Source of the DNA: Mixophyes australis
Lineage: Eukaryota; Chordata; Amphibia; Anura; Limnodynastidae
Direction of reading: 5' to 3'
NCBI GenBank assembly: GCA_036250195.1
Contig: JAVHZZ010000006.1
Span: 190,525,850-190,589,849 of the forward strand
DNA: 64,000 nucleotides
Shown here: positions 33,143 to 42,953 of the stretch, piece after piece
Numbering within the stretch: position 1 is the stretch's first letter
Layout of the letters: each line of letters starts with the position of its first letter
Notes under the pieces: generated by a model
Databases searched by the model: none
What the model was told of the DNA's origin: nothing
What the model saw: only the letters and a program-made list of their open reading frames with translations
Position numbers and translations under genes: made by a program

Positions 33143-34227
33143 TTCACCATAACCAAGCAGTTTATGACTGCCTTGGTTTGCTGGGACCAGTAGTTTCACC
33201 TAAAAAAAAAGCTTATTTGACACTATTTAAACCTGTTACACAAACACCCACTGCACACTGGTGTTAGGAGGAGCCTCAGTGCGGGGATGTGTCACATTAT
33301 TACAGGGGAACCCCACACTGCGGGTTGCAGCTTTGCGGGATGTTCATTCCCCCTTAATTACCGTAACCAATCCAGGATATGAGAGCTGGTGCTTGTAACA
33401 CATTGGAAGGGGGAGGGGGGGGGAAAATACACATTTTTGATGTGCAATCCAGTGCCAAAATGTGTATTTTATATAAAAAATGGCTCTGTGTCTGTAACCA
33501 TTGACTAGTATTAGTTCTAGCTACAGCATATTTTTACCCTTAACCAACAAAGGAGTAAAACAAAAACAAGGATCATTTGTGTCACTAGTGAGATTATAGC
33601 CTGAATGTTGGTTCAGCTTACAAAATGGCTGCCTCCGCTGAGTGTGTTCAACAAGCAGTTTCAATAATCATGGCCATGAACATCAAGAGACTGTGAAAGT
33701 ATACACTGAAAACAGAGACTTTTTATAATATCGAATTTGATTATTTTCACGCTTAAACCCTAATGTTTTGTGGGGCACAGAATGAAAACTAGTTTTCTGT
33801 TATTATTTTTATGTATAAACTTTTGTACTCCTAATGGAGCCAATATGACTGAATTATCACTTGGTCCTGTACTTGTAACCACAAACACATTTCTAGGTCA
33901 TATCTCAGAAACACAGCTTTACACACATTCCTGTATGTGACCCCCTCCTCTTCCCTGCCTGAGTAGAAGATAAATCAGGTTTTTGTGCTTCCTGCAGTGG
34001 AATTCCCTGAGGGTGAGACTTTCTTCCTGGGAATTCCTCTTGACATCACCTCAAATTGCAACAACTTTGCAGTTGAGAACTTGCCCAGCTGCCCAGTATT
34101 TGTTTTGTTTCATGGCAATATATTAGAAAGCCTAGAAATCATTGTAACTGTCTATTAACATGACTATAAAATCTGAACGTTATTAAACTAATCTAACCCA
34201 TTTTAAAATATTTCCGCCTGTCTTATT
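33143..34227. other. Non-coding stretch, nothing recognised
   Basis: No coding motif or named element. A G-run lies near 33405-33424. Confidence 0.4.
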
Positions 34228-34402
34228 CATACTTGCCAACATTGCTGATTTGAAATCAGGAGCAAATACCCCCTCCCCTATTTACCCATATCTGCAAAAA
34301 CCATATACATTTTCTGTGAAGTAACAACCCTGATCAGGCCACACCCATTGTTAATGCTCAAAATTTAGACTGTCAGGGGAAAGTTGGGATGGTTGGCTGT
34401 CT
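34228..34402. repeat. Dispersed repeat related to 31317-31565
   Basis: It starts TACTTGCCAACATTGC and ends with CAGGGGAAAGTTGGGATGGT, both typical of this repeat family. Its age is shown by its divergence. Confidence 0.4.
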
Positions 34403-34611
34403 GTCCCTTCACCTCTATAATTTATAATGTCAGTATGAGAGAAGGGAGTTCCATTACATGTGTTCCCTTCCCCCTCTCAAAGTTTGTATTATATGAAAAA
34501 TGCACAACACACAGGAGGTAATTTATGAAAGCTGGTGCAAAGGAAAAAAGCTTATGTTGCACATAACAATCAATTATATATAACATATCTGTAGTATGCT
34601 CTGTGAGGGTG

Positions 34612-34632
34612 TATATATATATATATATATAT
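34612..34632. repeat. (TA)n microsatellite
   Basis: About 21 bases of alternating T and A. Confidence 0.9.
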
Positions 34633-34742
34633 TGAATGATGTAGGTGCTTCTCACTTTTGCACGTGGATTTCAGTGCTTCCATTTGAATCGCCACTTTCT
34701 CTTCTGAGGGTTTGCTTACAATACACCGGCAGCTCTCAAATA

Positions 34743-36277
34743 CAGTCATGGCCAAAAGTTTTGAAAATGATACAAGTATTGGTTTTCAAAAAGTTTGCTG
34801 CTTCAATGTTTTTAGACCTTTTTGTCAGATGTTGCTATGGTGTACTGACGTAAAACTACAAGCATTTCATAAGTGTCACAGGCTTTTATTGATAATTACA
34901 TTACGTTTATGCAAAGAGTCAATATTTGCAGTGTTGACCCTTCCTTTTGAAGACCTCTGGAATTCGTCCTGGCATGCTGTCAATAAACTTCTGGGCCACT
35001 TTCTGATGACTGATGGCCGCCATTTTTGCCTAATCAATGCTTGGAATTTGTCAGAATTAGTGGTTTTGTTTGTCCACACGCCTTGAGGATTGACCACAAG
35101 TTCTCAATGGGATTAAGATCTGGGGAGTTTCCTGGTCATGGACCCAAATTTTCGATGTTTTGATCCCCGAGCCACTTAGTTATCACATGCTGGAAAAGGC
35201 ATTTTTCGTCACCAAACTGTTCTTGGATGGTTGTTAGAAGTTGGTCTTTGAGGATATTTTGGTACCATTCTTTATTCATGGCTGTGTTCTTAGGCAAAAT
35301 TGTGAGAGAACCCACTTCCTTGGCCGAGAAGCAACCCCACACATGAATGGTTTCAGGATGTTTTACTGTTGTCATGACACAGGACTGATGGTAGCGTTCA
35401 CCTTTCCTTCCCCGGACAAGCGCTTTTCTAAATGCCCCAAACAATCTGAAAGGGGATTCATAAGAGAAAATGACTTTACCCTACTCCTCCGCAGTCCAGT
35501 CCCTGTACCTTTTGCAAAATATCAGTCTGCCCCTGATGTTTTTCCTGGAGAGCAGTGGCTTCTTTGCTGGCCTTCATGACACCAGGCCATCCTCCAAAAG
35601 TCTTCACCTCACTGTGCGTGCAGAGGCCCTCACACCTGCCTACTGCTATTTCTGAGCAAGCTCTGCACTGGTGGTAACCTGATCCCGCAGCTGAATCAAC
35701 TTTAGGGATAGGTTCTGGCACTTGCCGGACGTTCTTGGGTGCCCTGAATCTTTCTTCACAACTATTGTACCTCTCTCCTTGAAGTTCTTGATGATCTGAT
35801 AAATGGTTAATTTAGGTGCAATCTTAGTAGCAGCAATATCCTTGCCTGCGATGCCCTTTTTGTGCAAAGCAATGATGCCTGCACATGTTTCCTTGCAGAT
35901 AACCATGGTTAACAGAAGAAGAACAATGATTTCAAGCACCACCCTCCTTTTAAAGCTTCAATTCTGTTATTCTAACTCAATCAGCACGGCAAAGTGATCT
36001 CCAGCCTTGTTCTCGTCAACACTCTCACCTGTGTTAACGAGAGAATAACTGACCTCTTGTCAGCTCGTCCTTTTGTGCAGGGCTAAAATGCAGCGGAAAT
36101 GTTTTTGGGAAAAAGTTCATTGTCATGGCAAAGAGGAACTTTGAAATTAATTGCAATTCATCTGATCACTCTTCATGACATTCTGGAGTATATGCAAATG
36201 GCTATCATAAAAACTGAGGCAGCAGACTTTGTAAAAAATAATATTTGTGTCATTCTCAAAACCTTTGACCATGACTG
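34743..36277 (-). mobile_element. Full-length Tc1/mariner element, inactive
   Basis: The ends CAGTCATGGCCAAAAGTTTT (left) and its complement ...AAACCTTTGACCATGACTG (right) are flanked by TA on both sides (34741-34742 and 36278-36279), the Tc1 target site. The length of 1535 bp is normal for a vertebrate Tc1. The minus strand reads the transposase in at least four frames: 35646-35942 (N-terminal HTH, with ETCAGIIALHKKGIAGKDIA), 35476-35721, 35136-35444 (KHPETIHVWGCFSAKEVGSL), and 34876-35097 (C-terminal). Frameshifts make it dead. Both ends are intact, so it could still be moved by an enzyme supplied elsewhere. Confidence 0.9.
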
Positions 36278-36461
36278 TACACCACACAGATGGACAAGTG
36301 CACTGCCAGTTGGGGCCCTTCCATATGGATGACAGCATGGCATGGAAGCACCATGTGTCCACTTGTAGCTTTTAGGGGTCTTGCAATCACTTGCAGTAAG
36401 ATACAAAAGTCACAGTATGCCAACCTTCCTGTAGCAACAACTGCAAAATCCTCAGCTTGTA

Positions 36462-36726
36462 GTTCATAGTTGCTTACTCTCCCTGAATGTCGGGGAGACA
36501 TATGAATTTTAGGAATTCACCCAGAATCCCAGGAGAGCAGGGAAACCTCCCGCATTGTGCCCTCTTCATTGGTGGAGTGGGTGGGGGCAGGGGCTAAGAA
36601 TGCCATCCAATTGACAGGAGGCGGACCTAACAGCACAATTAACGTCGCCAAGCCCTGGGGCCCCTCCCAGAGATCATACTGCCAAAGATGGCAAATATGT
36701 TGTAGTTCCAAAATCACCATGTACCA
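36462..36726. repeat. Dispersed repeat of the GGGAGAC/CTCCCG type
   Basis: GTTGCTTACTCTCCCTGAAT, CGGGGAGACA and CCCAGGAGAGCAGGGAAACC recall the repeat at 31317-31565. It abuts the gypsy integrase fragment. Confidence 0.4.
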
Positions 36727-37321
36727 GTATTTCTATGGACTTTATTACGGACCTTCCTTATAGTCATGGTTTTAACGCTATTTGGGTGGACCGCTTTTCT
36801 AAATGGGCACACTTTTCGTCACTCTTAACAAGTTATCTTCTGCTTCAGAACTTGCTCTTCTTTTCATCAAGAATTTCTTCTGTCTTCATGGTTGCCCTTG
36901 GGAAATTATTCTGATTGCGGTGTACAAGTTTTGGAGATTCTTTTGTGGTCATCTTGGGATCCAGGTAAAATTCTCTTTGAGATACCATCCACAGACGAAT
37001 AGTCAAACCGAGCGGGTCAACCAGGATTTGGAGACTTTTCTTCGTTGTTATTGCTCCGACCACCAAGCCTCCTGGAGTGATCACCTACCTTGGGCAGAAT
37101 TTTCGCATAATATCCATCAGCACAAATCACCGGAGTATCTCCGTTCTTTACCATCTTTGGCAGACACCCTATTTTACCTACCCTCTCTGATGAATCCAGG
37201 TTATCCGTACCTTCAGATCAAGAAGTAATCCGTGACTTCTCAAAGATTTGGACTGAGGTACAGGATAAATTACTACAAGCTTCAAACCAGCAGAAACACT
37301 TTGTGAATCGCCATCGCAGGA
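36727..37321 (+). pseudogene. Ty3/gypsy integrase core fragment
   Basis: The catalytic core of a DDE integrase in two frames. In order: SMDFITDLPYSHGFNAIWVD, then DRFSKWAHF (first catalytic Asp region), HGCPWEII with an SDCGVQ piece in a second frame (second Asp region), and RYHPQTNSQTERVNQDLE (the Glu of QTERVNQ is the third catalytic residue). CSDHQASWSDHLPWAEFSHN follows, as in vertebrate gypsy elements. At least two frameshifts and stops break it, so it has no function. It starts at the edge of a GC-rich repeat and ends exactly where the L2 tail begins at 37322. Confidence 0.85.
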
Positions 37322-39238
37322 TCCATCATCATCATCATCAACATTTATTTATATAGCGCCAGCAAATTCCGTAGCGCTTTACAATTGGGAACAAACACTG
37401 ATAAGACAATACTGGGTAATACATACAGACAGAGAGGTAAGAACCCTGCTCGCAAGCTTACAATCTATAGGACAATGGGAGTTAGAAACACAAGGGCATG
37501 TGCTACATCATATTGCACAATGGACCAGCTAGAACGCAAAGGTAAAAGTATTGGGTGGGCTGTGTGTGTTGCAATGTTGGTCAGAGGGTTGTTGTCTTGC
37601 GTTAGCAGTGTAGAGGATGGTAATAGGGTAATCTAGGGAAATTAAGATGGTGGTTAAGGAATATCATAACCTTGTCTGAAGAGGTGGGTTTTCAGTGAAC
37701 GCTTGAATGTTTGAAGACTAGAGAAAAGTCTTATTGTGCGTGGGAGGGAATTCCACAAATTGGGTGCAGCCCGAAAAAATCCTGTAACCGAAAATGGGAG
37801 GATGTGATGAGAGTGGAGGAGAGACGTAGATCTTGTGCAGAATGGAGGTGTCGAGTAGGGAGATATTTTGAGATAAGTGAGGAGATGTATGTCGGTGCAA
37901 TTTTGTTGATGGCCTTGTATGTTAGTAGAAGAATTTTATATTGGATTCGTTGATATACAGGCAGCCAATGTAGAGACTGACAGAGTGGCTCAGCAGAGGA
38001 ATAATGGTTAGTAAGGAAAATCAATCTAGCCGCTGCGTGCAAAATAGATTGTAGGGGTTCAAGTCTGACTTTGGGAAGACCAGTAAGGAGGGAATTGCAA
38101 TAGTCGATGCGGGAGATGATGAGTGCATGAATTAACGTTTTTGCGGTGTCTTGTGTCAGATATGTGCGTATTCTGGAAATGTTCTTTAGGTGTATGTAAC
38201 ATGATTTAGATATAGAGTTGATGTGGGGAATAAATGACAGTTGTGAATCAAGGATTACACCTAGGCAACGAGCTTGCGGGGTGGGATTTATGGTCATGTT
38301 ATCAACAGAAATAGAAATGTCAGGCAGGAAGCTTCTGTTTTTGGGTGGGAATATTATTAATTCAGTTTTTGAAAGATTGAGTTTGAGTTGGCAAGAAAAC
38401 ATCCAAGATGAAATGGCAGAAAGACAGTCAGTAACGCGAGACAACACAGATGGTGAAAGATCTGGAGAGGATAGATAAATTTGTGTATCATCCGCATAGA
38501 GATGATACTGAAATCCAAAGGAGCTTATTAGTTTTCCAAGAGAAGTGGTGTAGATAGAGAATAGCATAGGACCTAGGACTGAGCCTTGTGGTACTCCAAC
38601 TGATAAAAGAAGCGGAGCAGAGGTGGATCCAGAGAAATTAACACTGAAAGAGCGATTAGATAGGTAGGATGAGAACCAGGATAGGACAGTGCCTTTAAGA
38701 CCTAGGGATTGTAGAGTTTGAATGAGGAGAGAGTGGTCAACAGTGTCAAATGCAGCAGAGAGATCCAGGAGAATTAGAAGAGAGTAATGGTTGTTATTTT
38801 TTGCTGTGATCAAATCATTGACAACCTTGGTCAGCGCAGTCTCTGTGGAGTGTTGAGAGCGAAAGCCTGACTGAAGAGGATCGAATAGGTTGTTTGCTGT
38901 AAGAAAGTGTGTGAGGCGAGTGTAGGCAATTCTCTCGAGAAGCTTGGAGGGGCATGGGAGTTGGGAGATGGGGCGGTAATTTACGAGAGAGTTAGGGTCA
39001 GAATTCTGTTTTTTTTAAATGGGAGTAATCACTGTATGCTTGAATAGTGATGGAAAAATACCAGTAGAAAGAGATAGATTACAGGTTTTAGTTAGAGGGG
39101 GAATGAGCACAGGAGACAGGGACATACCAATTTGTGAGGGAATGGGATCAAGAGGACAGGAGGTAGAGTAGGAAGATGAGAAGAGAGTAGAAACTTCCTC
39201 TTCATTTCTGGGATCACTATTACAGTGAAATCCAAACT
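37322..39238 (-). mobile_element. CR1/L2-type LINE, 5'-truncated
   Basis: The 3' tail lies at the left in antisense: CATCATCATCATCATCAACA followed by TTTATATAGCGCCAGCAAAT and GTAGCGCTTTACAATTGGGA. The coding part follows on the minus strand up to about 39238. About 400 bases of 3' untranslated sequence separate the stop (37731) from the tail. A short fragment of the same tail lies at 47386-47525. Confidence 0.85.
37731..39238 (-). pseudogene. L2-type reverse transcriptase, best-preserved coding sequence in the window
   Basis: From about 39238 down to the stop at 37731 the frame stays open except for one TAA (39015-39017), which sits in a run of A where a single change could have made it. Motifs in order: CPLDPIPSQIG, VITPI, then after the stop [20 protein letters not shown] (block 2), [39 protein letters not shown] (motif A, catalytic Asp), [20 protein letters not shown] (motif B) and [13 protein letters not shown] (motif C, YADD). 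The tail has [20 protein letters not shown] and [20 protein letters not shown]. All catalytic residues are kept. The endonuclease is missing (5' truncation). The form of the motifs places it in the CR1/L2 group. Confidence 0.9.
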
Positions 39239-39498
39239 CCCTTGCGGGGGTCCCTGGTGAACACCGGGGGTGCATTAGACTCCGCGCCTCCTTGCTCAGC
39301 AGCACAGATACCAGCTAGTAGCTATCCCACAGCTTGTGACAGCATGACAGGATTATTAAACAGTGGGTTCACATAGTCTCAACGTTTGGGTAGAGCACAG
39401 GGACTCGTATCAAGATACGGTCAGGCTCTGTAAGGACAAAAGGCAACAGTCTGTCAGCAACAGTGTTAGTGAAAAACCTAGCTGGAAAGTCTGCAAGA

Positions 39499-39690
39499 AT
39501 GGCCACAGAAGCAAAGCAGAGCAGTTTAAAAGCCACAGAGAGATTCTATATTAAAGTCAGGAAACAACACTTGCAGTGGTTCTGCAGAACCAAAGATATG
39601 GACTTTGATGACACAGACGTGCGTGAAGTTCTGGTGGCCAAACTAATGGAATGGGGAAAGGCCCTCCCTAAGGAGATGGAAGAGCCGGGG
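39499..39690 (+). pseudogene. Possible gag-like N-terminus of the LTR element
   Basis: Starting at the ATG at 39499, the frame reads a charged stretch with KATERFYIKVRKQHLQWF and VLVAKLMEWGKALPKEMEEP before a G-run turns the frame into poly-Gly. Position (first ORF, ahead of RNase H) and the helical, charged composition suggest gag, but no zinc knuckle or major homology block is visible. I do not recognise the family. Confidence 0.35.
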
Positions 39691-39707
39691 GGGGGGGGGG
39701 GGGGGGG
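39687..39707. repeat. Run of 21 G
   Basis: An uninterrupted G-run inside the gag-like frame. It could form a G-quadruplex. Its exact length is uncertain in any sequence read. Confidence 0.85.
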
Positions 39708-40013
39708 AGTCAGAGGCCAAAGACCAGCCACAGAGACCCCCCAGTGGTACTCAACCCAGACCACTGTCCGGCACTCCAGCAGTGCTGCAAGATTGGCTGA
39801 CAGCACTGGGGGGAAGGGCAAGCCTGCATGAAAGGGCAGGAGTGCTCCAAGCAATGTTGGGGTAGCAAATGAGGTACCCCAGATTCAGAGAAAGAAGGTC
39901 AGGGAGAGGCCCGGTTGAGACCTCAGCTGGGATATAGTGGAGTCACATTTTTTAAAGAGGCAGACACAGTTATTGATACCCATCTCCAGGTTTTGAAAAC
40001 TTGATGGGAGTCC

Positions 40014-40250
40014 ATGGGGTTGAGGAAGAGTGAAAAAGAATGCCTAACCATAGTGTGGACCCTAAAGAAATTACAACCATACATCTATGGGCAAAGGTTC
40101 ACAGTAATTACAGACCACAACTACCTTTACTGGTTGCAAAGATATGTTGGAAAGAATGGGAGGTTATTACGGTGGAGTTTGGCATTACAAGGTTATAAAT
40201 TTACACACAAAAAGGGGAAGGACCACTCAAATGCAGACTGACTCTCCAGA
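40014..40250 (+). pseudogene. Gypsy-type RNase H fragment
   Basis: The frame reads SEKECLTIVWTLKKLQPYIY (with the catalytic Glu of EKECL), then RFTVITDHNYLYWLQR (catalytic Asp in TDHN), GRLLRWSLALQGYKF and HKKGKDHSNAD. This is the C-terminal half of the RNase H that follows RT in Ty3/gypsy and related LTR elements; it degrades the RNA strand of the hybrid. The first catalytic Asp segment is missing because of the internal deletion. An LSRE-like end would be expected after NAD, but a TGA follows. Confidence 0.85.
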
Positions 40251-40343
40251 GAGAGGAGGAGAACCCTTCATCAAAGAACCCACCGCTGCCAAGGAGAACA
40301 TCTGAAGCCCGACCTCCAGACTCCAACTGTCCCCTTGATTTAA

Positions 40344-40360
40344 TTAGGGGGAGGTATGTG
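40344..40360 (+). other. Polypurine tract and start of 3' LTR
   Basis: TTAGGGGGAGGTA immediately precedes TGTG at 40357. A purine run directly before a TG is the plus-strand priming site of LTR retrotransposons, in the expected place after the pol remnant. Confidence 0.5.
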
Positions 40361-40600
40361 CCAGACCCTTATATTGGGAATATCGTGCCAACCCGGTCTG
40401 TCCTCAGTGGGCCAATTGAACAAACATGCCCCACTCTGTAATTAATTACTGCCTGGTGGCCAGATCTGTTATTGCTTTGGTGTCCGGAGAATGAGGGGGG
40501 AGGCAGCTCACAGGAAGTGTGAAACAGCTGTCGACCCTGTGACATCAAAAAAGAGGGTTACTAAACACGGGGGTCCGCTCACATCTCTACTTACAAATAA

Positions 40601-41140
40601 ATGATCAAAATGATTATCTGAAAGTGAAAACTCCCCCGTCATTCTCTCCCAAACCTATATCCCCAATAACTAAATCTTCTGCACTTCTTCACACTCGTTT
40701 TAATTTTAGGATAGTGTTGCTTTTTTCTCAGTTTCTCCAGAGCAACAAATCTCTGCATGTTTTTAAACAGCATTTTGTAGATGACTAGCTTAACACCATT
40801 TAAAACATATGAATTTTTTATTTGCATCAATCTGTACAGGAAATAATCCTGGATCACGTGTACCCACGTTTGGAAATTGAATTGAGTGTTATAAGAACAA
40901 CAGCAATTACATAAGAAAGTTAATGACAGTAATTGAGTTTGTGATTGTAGGGTTACACTCAGTATGTGACTTAAAAAATACACAATGTCATACATAGACT
41001 TTCTAAACTGATATAACACATTCATAGTTTTGAAGATGTCAAGAAGAGCAGAGTCTTTAAGAGGCTGGCTCAGGGTCTGGGTGTTTGTAATCTTGTCTAG
41101 GATGGACTGAGTCAGAGAAACATTCACTGATTGGAATATT
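40601..41140. other. Non-coding stretch; long minus-strand frame of unknown meaning
   Basis: A minus-strand frame of 192 codons spans 40639-41217. It shows no motif I can place, and its 5' part overlaps a SINE in antisense, so it is probably chance. No other feature is seen. Confidence 0.35.
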
Positions 41141-41286
41141 GGAGTTTGTACGTTCTCCCCATGTTTGCGTGGGTTTCCCCCGGGTCTTTCGGTTTCTTCC
41201 CACACTCCAAAAAACATACTAGTAGGTTAATTGGCTGCGCTGCGGAATTAGTTGTGGTTTATAAATAAATGGTGATAATGATGATA
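41141..41286 (+). mobile_element. SINE copy, core and tail
   Basis: GGAGTTTGTACGTTCTCCCC, GCGTGGGTTTCCCCCGGGTC, CATACTAGTAGGTTAATTGG and the GATAATGATGAT tail match the sense strand of the SINE at 23591. The tRNA-like head is missing and the part between GGCTGC and GCTGCGGAATTAG is shortened. Confidence 0.75.
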
Positions 41287-41414
41287 TTGGAGCTTGCATG
41301 TACAATTTCACAAGGCTCCTAATACATACACAGTGAAATAATTCATTATTTTTTTACACTGGGCCTGTATGTGAATTTATTATCTTTCAGTTGTGCTCAG
41401 TTTGTATTTCCTGT

Positions 41415-41417
<3 letters not shown>

Positions 41418-41453
<36 letters not shown>
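41418..41453. repeat. (AT)n microsatellite
   Basis: About 36 bases of alternating A and T. Confidence 0.95.
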
Positions 41454-41456
<3 letters not shown>

Positions 41457-41739
41457 ATAAAGTATGTGCTTATATGAAGTCATATGCAAGAAACTATGAT
41501 CTATTGAGGCACATTTACGTAGTGCATAGGCATACATTTGTAATTCATTTGATGGCTGCATGATAAGCTTAAACCATGAAAAATTATATTTTTGTATAAA
41601 GAAAAACTAAATATATTAAAGAAGGAGTATTTTGTGTATAAATCTTTTTATGTATCTAAGACCATTAATGTGGATAGCTTTTACAAACATGGTAGGAAAT
41701 TTGTGATTTCTCATTATTATTAATCAAATGAAAGTTAAT

Positions 41740-41935
41740 TCTTTTTTTTTCCTTTAAAAGTTTTTATTAAATTTTGCAAAAGTTTTTAAAGGGTACAGAA
41801 ATAAAAATAAAAAAATTGGGGGGAGGGAGTGGGGACGAGGGAAGGACAATAAACAAATGGGTAAAAGGGGAGGAGGGGGGGTACATAGTGGGTAAGGAAC
41901 ACAACAATATATCAGCAACTTTTAATTCTTGATGA
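41740..41935 (-). mobile_element. 3' end of an L1-like LINE (antisense), probable
   Basis: A T-run at 41741-41750, then CCTTTAAAAGTTTTTATTAA, and a G-rich stretch with GGGGAGGGAGTGGGG. This is how an L1 3' untranslated end with poly(A) looks on the opposite strand, and it resembles the L1 edge at 12290-12340. The AATTC words on both sides are too short to prove a target duplication. Confidence 0.4.
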
Positions 41936-42077
41936 AAATGAATTATGATAGAATATTACTTTATGAAACGAAAAATGAATGATGCCAGAAACATCTAACC
42001 AAAATTTCTTACCCAGTCTCTTCAGAATCAAAAGCACCTTGGATCCAACATTATGTTTTGAAGTTTACTCTGCAAGA

Positions 42078-42350
42078 TGGTTAGCATTGCTTTCTCATTC
42101 TGCTAGGGTTTGATCCCGACCAGGACCCTATCTCTGTGGGTCTTGTACGTTCACCCTGTTTTTGTGTGGGATCCTCTGGTTTCTTCCGACAGTCCAAACA
42201 CATACTGGTTGGTTAATTGTATGCTGACTAAAATGGACCCTGGTATGAGTGATTAAGGGAATTTAGACTAAAAGCTCCACTGGAACAGAGACTAATGTGA
42301 ATAAGAAATATTCTCAGTATAGCCATGTGTAATATGGTTGCGCTATTTCT
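42078..42350 (+). mobile_element. SINE copy, diverged
   Basis: TGGTTAGCATTGC (A-box-like), GGTTTGATCCCGACC (B-box-like), GTACGTTCACCCTGTTTTTG, ATCCTCTGGTTTCTTCC and AGACTAAAAGCTCCACTGGA follow in the order of the SINE. The tail lacks a clean GAT repeat. It is older than the copy at 23591. Confidence 0.65.
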
Positions 42351-42436
42351 GGAGAAAACTAATATTTTTTTACCGCAGCTTATTGCAGCGATAAAAATAC
42401 AGTTTTGTCTCTATTTATGAAAATTATCTTGCCAGG

Positions 42437-42953
42437 ATTGGTCTTGGTGATGTGAGGCTTGCATACAGCTGCTCGGTCATGGAAACCCATTCCATTAAGC
42501 TCCTGCTGCACAGTTTTTGTGCTTACATTAATGCCAGTGGAAGTTTGCAACTCTTCAGCTATGGAATCAGCAAAGCATTAGCGACTTTTACACACAATGC
42601 GCCTTAGCAGTCGTTGACCCCACTCTGTGATTTTGCGTGGTCTTCTGCTTCGTGGCTGAGTTGCTGTTGTTCCTAAATGCTTACACTCTCTAATAACCCT
42701 TACAGCTGACCGTGAAATATCCAGCAGTGATAAAATTTCACGAACCGTTTTATTGCAAAGGTGGCATCCTATCACAGTACCATGCTTGAAGTCACTGAGC
42801 TCTTTAGAATGACCCATTTTGTGTCACAAATGTTTGCAAATGGAGACTGCATGATTAGGTGCTTGATTTTGTACACTTCTGGCAACAGGTCTGATTGAAA
42901 CACATTTATTCAATAATTAACAGGTGTGGCCAAATACTTTTGTCCATATAGTG
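42437..42953 (-). mobile_element. Tc1 element, transposase N-terminal half and terminal repeat
   Basis: The right end, AATACTTTTGTCCATATAGTG, is the terminal repeat of the same Tc1 family as at 19318. The minus-strand frame 42578-42817 begins MGHSKELSDFKHGTVIGCHL and continues with KTVREILSLLDISRSAVRVI (helix-turn-helix) and RPRKITEWGQRLL. A diverged STKTV-like zone lies in 42440-42577. The catalytic half is missing beyond 42437. This copy keeps just the half that the copy at 19318 has lost. It is broken and cannot act. Confidence 0.85.

Larger units (their letters stand above)
39239..40600 (+). mobile_element. Internally deleted LTR retrotransposon (gypsy type)
   Basis: A gag-like piece (39499-39690), a 21-G run, an RNase H piece (40014-40250), then a polypurine tract and a TGTG start typical of a 3' LTR follow each other within 1 kb. 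In a complete element, gag and RNase H would be separated by about 3 kb of protease and RT, so the middle has been lost. The 5' LTR is not recognised and the end of the 3' LTR is not visible. Calling it a gypsy-type or retrovirus-like element rests on the RNase H motifs. Confidence 0.6.

Noticed and set aside
39663..39854. Pro-rich or Gly-rich protein frames
   Set aside because: Produced by the 21-G run read in different frames.
40639..41217. A 192-codon minus-strand frame
   Set aside because: No family motif; its 5' part is the antisense of a SINE and the rest is AT-rich. Most likely chance.
41740..41950. Target duplication (AATTC words) for the L1-like 3' end
   Set aside because: Only about 7 matching bases in AT-rich DNA; too weak.
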